A DNA stretch of 36,281 nucleotides. Origin: DATGIQ01 sp035295665. Lineage in GTDB: Bacteria > Planctomycetota > Planctomycetia > Gemmatales > Gemmataceae. The stretch spans positions 1 to 36,281 of the forward strand of contig DATGIQ010000427.1 of assembly GCA_035295665.1 (NCBI GenBank), given 5' to 3'. Shown here piece after piece: positions 17,088-24,597 of this stretch. Below the pieces are notes generated by a model, which saw nothing but the letters and a program-made list of their open reading frames with translations, had not been told where the DNA came from and did not search any database. How positions within the stretch are numbered: position 1 is the first letter of the stretch; the number at the start of each line of letters is the position of its first letter. A program made the translations under genes and the position numbers.

Positions 17088-17987
17088 ATGAACGGTTCAA
17101 TGTGGTTGTTGACCGCGACATGCCTGGCGTGCGGGGCACCCGATTCAGCAATAGCACCAGCGCCGGTTCAATCTAGCCCGGCGCCCCTGGTGATTTCCAG
17201 TTCGGACGTTAGCAGCCAAACCGCACCGCGGACAACCGGCGGATACTGGTACGGAGGGACGCCCGCAACCGCCCCCATTGAGGACGGGAGCTGCTGTAAC
17301 GAACACCCCGGATTCCTGGCCCGGTTCTTCAGCCGGCTGCGGTCCCTGTTTTGCCGCTCCCACAGCGACTCGTGTGTGGACGGCGTGGCCCAATGCGGGA
17401 CCGGCCGCTCCGCTGTCTGTGAAAACTGCGGCGACGGCGGATCCCATGGCTTAGGGCTGCGGGATCGGCTGGCAAGACTGTTCCACCATTCGAGCCCGGA
17501 AGATACGTGCTGCACTTCGGGAAAGACGATGGTGGTCCAGATGCTGCCGCCGTCGGCGGTGCTGCCGCCGGTGCAAATGGCCGCCGTGCAGCCGGCCGCC
17601 CCGGTCCCGCCTCCGTCTCCCATCGTGCCGGTCTCGACCCGACCGGCTCAGCCGGCGGCACCGCCGACCTTCGAAATTGCGAAGGAGTACGTGCACAAGG
17701 TCGCCAATGCGGATGATTACAGCTGGGTTACCGGCCAACTGTTCTACATCCACATCCACTCCGACCAGGGTCTGTGGTTTGTCCGGTACGCACCGGTAGA
17801 TAAGGAAGACCGTTACGGCGGAAGTGTGGTGCTGGCCCCGGCGACGAGCATGACCAATTTCCGGGAAGGCGACCTGGTCACCGTGCACGGGGAAATCCTG
17901 AACCAGGGCCGGGCATCGCGGTATCTCGGTGGCCCGCTGTACCGTGCCTTGGCGGTGGAGCTGAAGGAACGGGCCCATCCGCAATAA
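17088..17987 (+). CDS. Cys-rich exported protein, paralogue of the upstream lipoprotein
   Basis: This 299-residue protein starts at an ATG eight bases after GGAGGG. A short hydrophobic N-terminus (MWLLTATCLACGAPDSA) suggests export; the Cys could be lipidated, though the lipobox is not canonical. Residues 60-150 hold an unusual Cys-rich stretch (GSCCNEHPGF, LFCRSHSDSCVDGVAQCG, VCENCGDGG) that could bind metal or form disulfides. A Pro/Val-rich linker follows. The last 90 residues (ADDYSWVTGQLFYIHIHSD, YAPVDKEDRYGGSVVLAP, GDLVTVHGEILNQG) share the domain of the upstream gene. The pair probably arose by duplication. Function unknown. Confidence 0.7.
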   Translation: MNGSMWLLTATCLACGAPDSAIAPAPVQSSPAPLVISSSDVSSQTAPRTTGGYWYGGTPATAPIEDGSCCNEHPGFLARFFSRLRSLFCRSHSDSCVDGVAQCGTGRSAVCENCGDGGSHGLGLRDRLARLFHHSSPEDTCCTSGKTMVVQMLPPSAVLPPVQMAAVQPAAPVPPPSPIVPVSTRPAQPAAPPTFEIAKEYVHKVANADDYSWVTGQLFYIHIHSDQGLWFVRYAPVDKEDRYGGSVVLAPATSMTNFREGDLVTVHGEILNQGRASRYLGGPLYRALAVELKERAHPQ

Positions 17988-18038
17988 GTTTCGCTTAGCG
18001 GCGGTTCGGAGAACCGCCGCCAAACGGACAAGAGACAA

Positions 18039-18070
18039 AAAGCCCGCGGGAGGTTTCCCCCGCGGGCTTT
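18039..18070. terminator. Bidirectional terminator between convergent genes
   Basis: AAAGCCCGCGGG (18039-18050) pairs exactly with CCCGCGGGCTTT (18059-18070). A run of A on the left gives a T run for the minus-strand gene, and TTT then GCTTT follows on the plus strand. It can serve both the gene ending at 17987 and the one ending at 18097. A second small hairpin (GGCGGTTC/GAACCGCC) lies just to its left. Confidence 0.88.
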
Positions 18071-18096
18071 GCTTTGCGCCCTCGCTGCGGTGAGGC

Positions 18097-19851
18097 TTAT
18101 TTGATGGCATCATCTCCGTAAACTTTGGTGCTCTCTTCCTTGAGCACAGGCTCGGTCAAACCGTCCGCCGTGATGCGAGCGCGGAAGCGGAGGTCGCCCG
18201 GTGCCACGCCACGAACGTTGACGCGATAGATGGCATCCGCACGCGGAGCCAGCTTCGGCAGCGGCTCGAAGATGATGTCCTTGCCCTGGACGCGGAACCG
18301 GCAATTGGCGGCTCCGGTCGCGCCGCGGAACTCCATCTTCTCCGGAACCGTACAGATGAGCTGAAGGTTCGTTTCCGTCTTGGAGCCGGTGTTGGTTACG
18401 CGAATTTCATATGCCGTATCCGCGCCCACTTCCACCGGGTCATCCAGGTCCACCAATTCCATCAGCAAGGCCGGCAGGCCCTCGACGCGGGTGGTGATCT
18501 CGGCATCATTCCGCAAGCCGCGGGCGGCGATCACGTTGGCCTTGTGCTTGTGTTCGCCGGTGTTGATCGCGAGCACTTCCAGGCTCACTTCCCGGCTCTG
18601 TCCCGGAATCAAATCGCCGACAAACCAGGAAACGGTGCGCGTTGCGAAATCATGCCGCCCGCCATCCGAAGCGGCAAGGAACTTGAAGCCTTCCGGGACC
18701 TGGTCGTTGATGGTCACGTTGCTGGCCGGGGCACTACCGGGATTGGTGATCTTGAAGACGTAGATGGCCTTGCGATCGAGATAACGCAGCCTCGGACCGC
18801 TGACCGTCAAATCCAGCCGGGGCAGGATGACTTCAAAACTAGCCGCATCTTCGGACCGCAAATTGCCCTCGGCGGTCGCCACCGCTTCGCATTTCTGTTC
18901 GCCGCCGGCTTTGGTGGCACAAACCAGCTGCACGCTGCGCGTCTCGTTGGGTCCGAGGTTGCCGAGGTCGAATTCGACCACTCGGCCACGGGCATGCTCC
19001 AGGCCCTCCGGCAGCGCCGCCTTGACTTTGACATGATCGGCGGTGCCGTCGCCGGGGTTGGTGACCGTCAAGGCGAGGGTAGCGACATCGCCCAGCAGGA
19101 CCTTATCGGGACCCGACGCTTTCAGGATCAACTTGGGTTCGCGCACCCGGATGCGGGCGGTGGAGGAGCCGGTGAACGTCACCAGGGCTTGGCAAGCCAG
19201 ATCCCCCTTGGCATCGGGCAACAGCTGCAAATCGAGCCGGCGCTCTTGTCGCGGCAGGAGCATGCCGAGGTCCCACGTCAGCAAATTGACTTCGTTGACG
19301 GCTTTCGGCTCGGTGGCCTGGACGGTGACGCCCTGGGGGAGACGGGTCCGCACCACGACTCCCTGGACCGGGCTGGAGCTGATGTTCTTGATGATGATCT
19401 GATACGTGACCGATTGGCCCAGCTTGGCGGTGGGCGGACCGATCCATTCCAGGCTGACGGCCGGCTCTTGACGGCCGGTCGGGTTGTCATTGGATTGCCC
19501 AGGGCCCTGTTCCACAAAGGCATTTTCGGTAACTCCCAGGTTGGGAGCGGGGGCGGCGTACTGGGCGGGGATAATGGGTGAAGATGGGGGGGCGGCGTGG
19601 GTTTCACCGGAACCAAACCCTAAAGCGGGCCCCTCGTTGTAATTGGGCACCGGCGCTTTGCCATTGCCCATTTTCCCGCTCGGGTTGGGAGCGGGTGGCG
19701 GCAAGGTGATGGGCGCCGGCGGCGGTGCCGATGGCGGCGTGAACCCCGGCTGTCCGGGGGGATCGTTTTGACCGCTAGCCATGTTGCCCACCCACCCGGC
19801 CAGGCAGGCCAGCAGCACCAGTAAGAAAACCACTGCGCTCGTTCGTTTCAT
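18097..19851 (-). CDS. Exported protein with four DUF11-type repeats
   Basis: This 584-residue protein starts with a signal peptide (MKRTSAVVFLLVLLACLAGW) and a Pro-rich region to about residue 130. Four DUF11/CARDB-like beta-sandwich modules follow, near 135-245, 246-345, 346-450 and 455-580. Each has a YxxxxxNxG strand and a PEG or PQG turn: NISSSPVQGVVVRTRLPQGV, NPGDGTADHVKVKAALPEG, NPGSAPASNVTINDQVPEG, NTGSKTETNLQL. DUF11 repeats occur in cell-envelope and surface proteins. A GGAGGGAAG ribosome site precedes the ATG. It probably sits in the periplasm or on the cell surface as a structural component. No enzymatic motif is seen. Confidence 0.82.
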   Translation of the reverse strand: MKRTSAVVFLLVLLACLAGWVGNMASGQNDPPGQPGFTPPSAPPPAPITLPPPAPNPSGKMGNGKAPVPNYNEGPALGFGSGETHAAPPSSPIIPAQYAAPAPNLGVTENAFVEQGPGQSNDNPTGRQEPAVSLEWIGPPTAKLGQSVTYQIIIKNISSSPVQGVVVRTRLPQGVTVQATEPKAVNEVNLLTWDLGMLLPRQERRLDLQLLPDAKGDLACQALVTFTGSSTARIRVREPKLILKASGPDKVLLGDVATLALTVTNPGDGTADHVKVKAALPEGLEHARGRVVEFDLGNLGPNETRSVQLVCATKAGGEQKCEAVATAEGNLRSEDAASFEVILPRLDLTVSGPRLRYLDRKAIYVFKITNPGSAPASNVTINDQVPEGFKFLAASDGGRHDFATRTVSWFVGDLIPGQSREVSLEVLAINTGEHKHKANVIAARGLRNDAEITTRVEGLPALLMELVDLDDPVEVGADTAYEIRVTNTGSKTETNLQLICTVPEKMEFRGATGAANCRFRVQGKDIIFEPLPKLAPRADAIYRVNVRGVAPGDLRFRARITADGLTEPVLKEESTKVYGDDAIK

Positions 19852-20021
19852 CCTCTTCCCTCCATGAGAAACTCTCAGGGCTCACTCCGCGCCCTGGTGC
19901 AGGCCTGGCTCCTCCCCGCGATGGGCGGTTCCTGCAAAGCGGACGGACTATAGCGAGATTTGGGAATGGATCAAGAGGGGTTAGCAAGGATGGAATTTCG
20001 GCTGAACAATGCCACTGGGGG

Positions 20022-20906
20022 TCATCGCCGCGGCCAATACCGCCACACCAGCGCCCCCAGGATGAACGCCCCGCCGGCCACCGTGTAGACCGATGGCTGC
20101 TCGCCGGAAATCCAATACGCCCAGAGCGGATTCAGCAGCGGCTCCAGCAAGGAAATGATCCCCGCTTCTTGCGGACTAATCGTTTTGAGGCTGCGGGCCA
20201 TCAGCCAGTAGGGAATGGTCATCTGGCCCGCGCCGTAGACAAACAGGACACCCAGCTGCCCAGCCGTTGGCAACGGTTGATTCCAGATCAATGGTACGAG
20301 CACCAACGCGCTGACCAGCTGATTCAGCACCGTCAGCCAGCGTGCGGAAGCATCGCGCAAGACGCGCAGAAAGACGATCACCCCAGCATACGTCACACCA
20401 CTGACCAGCGCGATCGCGATGATATCCAGCTGAGCCTCCAGCCGGCCGCCCCAGACGATGATGCCGATGCCCACAAGGCTGATCCATAGCGCCGCGAAAC
20501 TGCGCCGGTCGGGCGCTTCCCCCAACCACCAGACGCTGGCCAAGTACATCCACATCGGGCCGGTGTATTGCAGCAAGATGGCGTTGGCGGCTGTGCCCAG
20601 CGCGAGCGCGGAAACAAAGGTTGCGTTCATGATCGCGAAACAGCCGGCCATGCCGAGCATCAAGGGGCGAAAGCTAATGTCGCGGCGGCGGAGCGCCGGC
20701 AAGAGAACCAAGCCCGCAAACAGGGCCCGGTAAAAGGCGATCTGGAGCGGTGCAATCGGGGGCGTGTTCAGTCCCAGCGCCGTGTCGCGGGTCAAAACTT
20801 TGGTGAACGCTCCGCTTGTGCTCCAGAGCAGAGCCGCCAGCGCGATACAGAGCCGGCCCTGAGCGACCGCCCGCGGAGACGGGACAAGACTTTTGGTAGC
20901 ATCCAT
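20022..20906 (-). CDS. EamA-family (DMT) inner-membrane transporter
   Basis: This protein of about 294 residues has ten predicted hydrophobic helices arranged as two EamA repeats. Repeat 1 begins LCIALAALLWSTSGAFTKVL and includes FYRALFAGLVLLPALRRR. Repeat 2 begins near AIALVSGVTYAGVIVFLRVL and includes EAGIISLLEPLLNPLWAYW with the conserved Glu-Pro. Members export amino acids, nucleotides or other metabolites; the substrate cannot be told here. I chose the ATG at 20906. An in-frame GTG at 20948 would add a polar 14-residue extension. The gene is divergent from the alcohol dehydrogenase, about 145 bases apart. Confidence 0.85.
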   Translation of the reverse strand: MDATKSLVPSPRAVAQGRLCIALAALLWSTSGAFTKVLTRDTALGLNTPPIAPLQIAFYRALFAGLVLLPALRRRDISFRPLMLGMAGCFAIMNATFVSALALGTAANAILLQYTGPMWMYLASVWWLGEAPDRRSFAALWISLVGIGIIVWGGRLEAQLDIIAIALVSGVTYAGVIVFLRVLRDASARWLTVLNQLVSALVLVPLIWNQPLPTAGQLGVLFVYGAGQMTIPYWLMARSLKTISPQEAGIISLLEPLLNPLWAYWISGEQPSVYTVAGGAFILGALVWRYWPRR

Positions 20907-21052
20907 GATCTTGGCAGGATGCGGGAACCGCACCGTTTTGTCAACCACGCTTGCCCGTTGACCGCATGCTCTTCCTTTCCCCAGTGCGTTGCCTTATGTT
21001 GTTCAGGACGGGAGCACGTGCCTACGATTCTTTGCAGCACCGGAGCCTGGCC

Positions 21053-22258
21053 ATGCGCGAAACCTGGACCTTCCATTCCGCCGGACAACTTCTCTTCGGC
21101 CGCAACGCCATTCACCAGCTGGGAGAAGTGGCCCAGCGCTTCCAGGCAAAGCGGATCCTGATCGTCACGGATGCAGTGCTGCAAAAAGCCGGCGTGGTGG
21201 CCAGCATCCGCGCCCCGCTGGAACGGAGCAACCTTGCCCTGGAATTCTTCAACGGGGGAGAACCGGAACCTTCGTTCCAAGCGGCCGACGCCTGCATCGC
21301 CATGGCCCGGCAGTTTCGGCCGGATGTCCTGCTTGGCCTGGGCGGCGGCAGCAACATGGACTTGGCCAAGATCGCGGCCGTGGTCCTGACGCATGGCGGC
21401 ACTCCGCGCGATTATGTGGGGGACGATAACGTGCCCGGACCGATCCTGCCGCTCATCTGTGTGCCCACGACAGCGGGGACGGGTTCGGAGGTGTCCGCGG
21501 CCGCGGTGCTCACCGATCCGGAAAACAGGATGAAGGTTGGCATCCTGAGCAATTATCTCAGGCCCCGGGTTGCCGTCGTAGATCCGATGATGACGGTTTC
21601 CTGCCCGCCCAAGTTGACGGCCGACAGCGGGATCGATGCGCTGACCCACGCCATCGAAGCCTACACCGCCGTGGACAACCCCCGTTTTCCCCTTCCCGCC
21701 GGTGAACGGACGGTCTACCAGGGCCGCCATCCCCTTGGCGATTGCCTGGCCGAGAAAGCGATCGCCCAGATTGGCGCGAACCTGTGCCGGGCGGTGCGCC
21801 ACCCCGACGATTTGGCGGCCCGCGAAGGAATGGCCCTGGGAGCCCTCCTGGCAGGGCTCGCGTTTTCCAACGTCGGTGTCGCCTTGGTACACGCGCTGGA
21901 ATACCCGGTGGGCGGGGCCACACACTGTTCCCATGGGGCCGGCAATGGACTCCTGCTTCCCTTCGTCATGCGTTTCAATCTGCCGGCGCGGCGACGAGAG
22001 TTTGCCACGATGGCGCGTCTTTTGGGTGAGGACACAACGGGGCTCGAAGAAGCGCAAGCCGCCGAGCGGGCCATCACTGCGGTCGAACGCATGCGGACCG
22101 AAATCGGCATCCCGCTGCGGCTGCGTGATCTGGGTGTTCAGAAATCTCAATTGCCGGCCTTTGCGGAAAAAGCTCTCAGCATCAAGCGAATCTTGCGCGT
22201 CAACCCACGTCCCGTAACGGGAGAGGATCTCCTGGAGATTCTGGAAGCAGCGTTTTGA
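21053..22258 (+). CDS. Iron-containing alcohol dehydrogenase family protein
   Basis: This 401-residue enzyme belongs to the group III (iron-activated) alcohol dehydrogenases, which use NAD(P) and a divalent metal. NAD-binding GGGSNMDLAK begins at residue 97, followed by PTTAGTGSEVSAAAVL. Likely metal ligands are Asp195 and His199 in GIDALTHAIEAY, His280 in LVHALEYP and His294 in HCSHGAGNG, and all four are present. The start was set at 21053 because GGAG lies 7 bases upstream and homology begins at MRETWTFHSAGQLLFG; the frame stays open to 20951. Length is normal for the family. The substrate is unknown, and no microcompartment or diol-pathway genes are adjacent. A terminator follows directly. 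Confidence 0.88.
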   Translation: MRETWTFHSAGQLLFGRNAIHQLGEVAQRFQAKRILIVTDAVLQKAGVVASIRAPLERSNLALEFFNGGEPEPSFQAADACIAMARQFRPDVLLGLGGGSNMDLAKIAAVVLTHGGTPRDYVGDDNVPGPILPLICVPTTAGTGSEVSAAAVLTDPENRMKVGILSNYLRPRVAVVDPMMTVSCPPKLTADSGIDALTHAIEAYTAVDNPRFPLPAGERTVYQGRHPLGDCLAEKAIAQIGANLCRAVRHPDDLAAREGMALGALLAGLAFSNVGVALVHALEYPVGGATHCSHGAGNGLLLPFVMRFNLPARRREFATMARLLGEDTTGLEEAQAAERAITAVERMRTEIGIPLRLRDLGVQKSQLPAFAEKALSIKRILRVNPRPVTGEDLLEILEAAF

Positions 22259-22259
22259 G

Positions 22260-22304
22260 AGCCCGGTACGGCGTGCCCCGTGACGGGGACTTTCGGGCTT
22301 TTTT
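22260..22304 (+). terminator. Rho-independent terminator after the alcohol dehydrogenase
   Basis: AGCCCG pairs with CGGGCT and six T follow. Inside is a second stem, CCCCG with CGGGG. The structure begins two bases past the stop codon. Confidence 0.8.
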
Positions 22305-22551
22305 GGCCACGTCTGACGGTTATGCGGCGCGCATCGATCGCAGTCCCGGTAGGACTTTAATCAATCGAGCGTTTCCAGCCGACTGGCCCACCCATGCAGC
22401 GGAAAACGTCCGCCAACCGGCGAAGTTTGCCTCCCCGGAAACCTTTCCCCTGGCCCTACCGAAGCGTGTAGGCAATGGTTAACTGCCCGCTGTCGCATCG
22501 CGCTCGCTGGAAAGCGCGGCTCGGGCCTTCGGAACCTGTGAGGAAGTCATC

Positions 22552-22851
22552 ATGAAACATTTTGTGTGGACGGCACTATTGGCCATGCTGCTGTTGGCCG
22601 CCACGGAGCGAAAGGCGTCGGCTTGGGGATGCTGCGATTGTGGGGGCCAGGGTCACTTTTTCCCCTGCCTGGGAGTGGTGCCCGGACCCTGGTACATGTA
22701 TTGGCCCATGGGTCCGTGCGGTGCCATGGCCACTCAGGAACCCTACTGTGGTTGGAAGTATCCCTGTCACTTCCAGAACCCGATCCCCGTCGGTGATTCG
22801 TTCTGCTCCGATTACGGCGGGTTTTATCCGGGCTACTGGTACGGCCGGTAA
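22552..22851 (+). CDS. Small secreted Cys- and aromatic-rich protein
   Basis: This 99-residue protein begins with a clear signal peptide ending KASA before WGCCDCGG, a good signal peptidase I site. The mature part of about 74 residues has eight Cys and many Trp, Tyr, Phe, Gly and Pro (GPWYMYWPMGPCG, YGGFYPGYWYGR). It is probably disulfide-bonded outside the cytoplasm. The start is supported by GAGGAAG about 7 bases upstream. I do not recognise a family or function. It lies between a terminator and a palindromic repeat, so it is likely a single-gene transcript. Confidence 0.65.
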   Translation: MKHFVWTALLAMLLLAATERKASAWGCCDCGGQGHFFPCLGVVPGPWYMYWPMGPCGAMATQEPYCGWKYPCHFQNPIPVGDSFCSDYGGFYPGYWYGR

Positions 22852-22876
22852 GGCCCCGTCCGGATTCTTGCAGCAC

Positions 22877-22931
22877 AAGCCTGAGGCGTCGGCGAAAGGC
22901 TAGCCGGTTCCTTCGCAGGCGCTTCAGGCTT
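22877..22931. repeat. Imperfect palindrome, second REP-like copy
   Basis: AAGCCTGAGGCGTCGGCGAA (then AGG) at 22877-22899 pairs, with a few mismatches, with CCTTCGCAGGCGCTTCAGGC (then TT) at 22910-22931. It shares the core CACAAGCCTG and GCGAA with the element at 501-553. It fills the gap between two convergent genes and may end both transcripts. Confidence 0.75.
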
Positions 22932-23885
22932 TCATGGATGCGTCTGTTTCTTCCCCTGCCAGCTGTCGCGGCGCTGCAATTCGGTGCGGATCGCTTCGAG
23001 CAAGCGGGGCTTATCCAAGCACCAGAGTGGGGCCACGAGGTAATCTGGCGGGGCATCGCCGCTCAGCCGATGAATCACCATTCGCGACGGCAGCAGCTCA
23101 AGAAAATCGCACACCAGCTGGACGTACTCGTCGCGCTCGAACATCCGGACTTCGCCGGCTTGGTACATCGTTTCCAGCGGTGTGTCGCGGACTACGTGGA
23201 GATTGTGGATCTTGGCGCCATCGACCGGCAAGCCGGCCAGGGCCTGTGCCGTGGCGAGCATGTCCGCGTGCGTTTCTCCCGGCAGCCCCAGAATCACGTG
23301 GGCGCACAGATCGAGCCCGCGTCCCTGGCAGCGCTGGACGGCATCGACAAAGGCATCGTAGTGATGGCCCCGGTTCATCCAGTCCAACGACCGATCGTGG
23401 AGGCTTTGCAGTCCCAGTTCCAGGCAGACGTACCGTTCCCGGGCGTAGCCTTGCAATAGCTCCAGGACCGGCTCGGGAACGCAGTCCGGCCGGGTGGCAA
23501 TGGACAGGCCGACGATCTGCGGATGTTCCAGGGCTTCCTCATAGAGCCGGCGGAGTTTTGCAACCGGAGCATAGGTGTTGGTGGCTGCCTGGAAATAGGC
23601 CAAGAACCGATCCGCTCGGTAGCGTTCCTGGAGGAGGGCGACACCGCGCTGCACCTGCTCCCGGACGGTGGCGCGGGGGAGACGGCGGTTGGGACTAAAG
23701 CTGCGGTTATCGCAATAGACGCAGCCCCCGACCGCTACCGTGCCGTCCACGTTGGGACAGGTAAAACCCGCATCGATGGTGACGCGGTACACCTTGGTGC
23801 CGAAGTGTTCCTTCAAGAATCGGCTGAAGGCATAGTAGCGGTGTTCCGCCGAAAAGCCGGCCGGCATGGCCTTCGAGTTGACCAT
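22932..23885 (-). CDS. Radical SAM protein, TIGR01212/YhcC type
   Basis: This 317-residue protein carries three Cys for a 4Fe-4S cluster at 43, 55 and 58 (FTCPNVDGTVAVGGCVYC). The extended Cys spacing is the hallmark of the TIGR01212/YhcC subfamily, as opposed to the usual CxxxCxxC. Other family markers are FLAYFQAATNTYAP, IVGLSIATRPDCVPEPVLEL, ELGLQSLHDRSLDWMNRGH, HVILGLPGETHADML and KIHNLHVVRDTPL. It should cleave S-adenosylmethionine to start radical chemistry; the substrate is uncertain. The frame is open to 24248, but the ATG at 23885 is chosen because GGGAAGG lies 8 bases upstream and homology begins there (HRYYAFSRFLKEHFG). It is divergent from the FHA gene. Confidence 0.88.
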   Translation of the reverse strand: MVNSKAMPAGFSAEHRYYAFSRFLKEHFGTKVYRVTIDAGFTCPNVDGTVAVGGCVYCDNRSFSPNRRLPRATVREQVQRGVALLQERYRADRFLAYFQAATNTYAPVAKLRRLYEEALEHPQIVGLSIATRPDCVPEPVLELLQGYARERYVCLELGLQSLHDRSLDWMNRGHHYDAFVDAVQRCQGRGLDLCAHVILGLPGETHADMLATAQALAGLPVDGAKIHNLHVVRDTPLETMYQAGEVRMFERDEYVQLVCDFLELLPSRMVIHRLSGDAPPDYLVAPLWCLDKPRLLEAIRTELQRRDSWQGKKQTHP

Positions 23886-23985
23886 CAGTGTGTCCTTCCC
23901 GCCAGGTTCAGCTTTCACGCTGCGTTTGGCCGCCAAAAGTCGAAGAATTCGCAAAACGTCTCTTTTCGTAGCCTCCGCTCCGTTT

Positions 23986-23993
23986 ATTATAAT
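23986..23993. promoter_or_regulatory. Palindromic -10-like ATTATAAT between divergent genes
   Basis: ATTATAAT contains TATAAT on both strands, in an AT-rich patch within GC-rich DNA. It sits about 100 bases upstream of both the FHA gene (plus) and the radical SAM gene (minus). A good -35 box was not found. Confidence 0.35.
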
Positions 23994-24090
23994 GATTTGG
24001 GTCCGGAAGCTCGGGACAGGATCAGCATCCGCAAACCCGTGCCCGCCACACACGCAACGGACGGCTGGCTTTTTCAGCGAGAAGTAAACC

Positions 24091-24546
24091 ATGAGTTTGC
24101 AAGCGCATGGTGAGCTGGTGCCGGATGGTGGAGGCGACCCGATTCCTCTCATCCGCGACAAGTTGACCATTGGCCGCCGGGAGTCTTGCGATATTTGCCT
24201 GCACTTCCCCAATGTATCGGGACTCCACGCCGAATTGAGCTTCCGCAATGGCTATTGGCACATCCGCGACAAGGGGAGTACCAATGGCATCAAGGTCAAC
24301 AATGTCCGTGTTCAGGAAAAATACCTGCATCCCGGTGACGAAATCACGATTGCGAAGCGGCGCTTCAAGATCAGCTACGAATTGCAAGCCGGCCACAAAG
24401 CACTCGAAGAGATGGAAGATGAGGATGTATTGAGCGTCCCGTTGATGGAGAAAGCCGGTCTCGTTCGGCCGAAGCGCGAAGAACGCCATCTGAATTTCGA
24501 TCCCGGCGAGTTCTTGCTGGAAGACGACGACGACAAGAAACGGTAA
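24091..24546 (+). CDS. FHA-domain protein
   Basis: This 151-residue protein is a single forkhead-associated domain with an acidic tail. FHA domains bind phosphothreonine peptides, usually products of Ser/Thr kinases. The contact residues are present: Gly28-Arg29 in IGRRESCDICL, Ser43 and His46 in SGLHAEL, and Asn65 in GSTNGIKVN. Residues 100-151 form a charged tail ending DDDDKKR. There is no membrane segment, so it is probably cytoplasmic. The ComEC gene begins 51 bases downstream on the same strand, so the two may share a transcript. The kinases at 3426 and 11861 are possible partners but there is no direct evidence. Confidence 0.88.
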   Translation: MSLQAHGELVPDGGGDPIPLIRDKLTIGRRESCDICLHFPNVSGLHAELSFRNGYWHIRDKGSTNGIKVNNVRVQEKYLHPGDEITIAKRRFKISYELQAGHKALEEMEDEDVLSVPLMEKAGLVRPKREERHLNFDPGEFLLEDDDDKKR

Positions 24547-24597
24547 CGGAGCCCCTGTGAGCCGACGCCCTGGTGCTGCAAGAACCCCGCTACGCAC

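Noticed and set aside
18544..19581. 345-residue plus-strand frame opposite the DUF11 gene
   Set aside because: Shadow frame; the minus strand has a signal peptide and four DUF11 modules.
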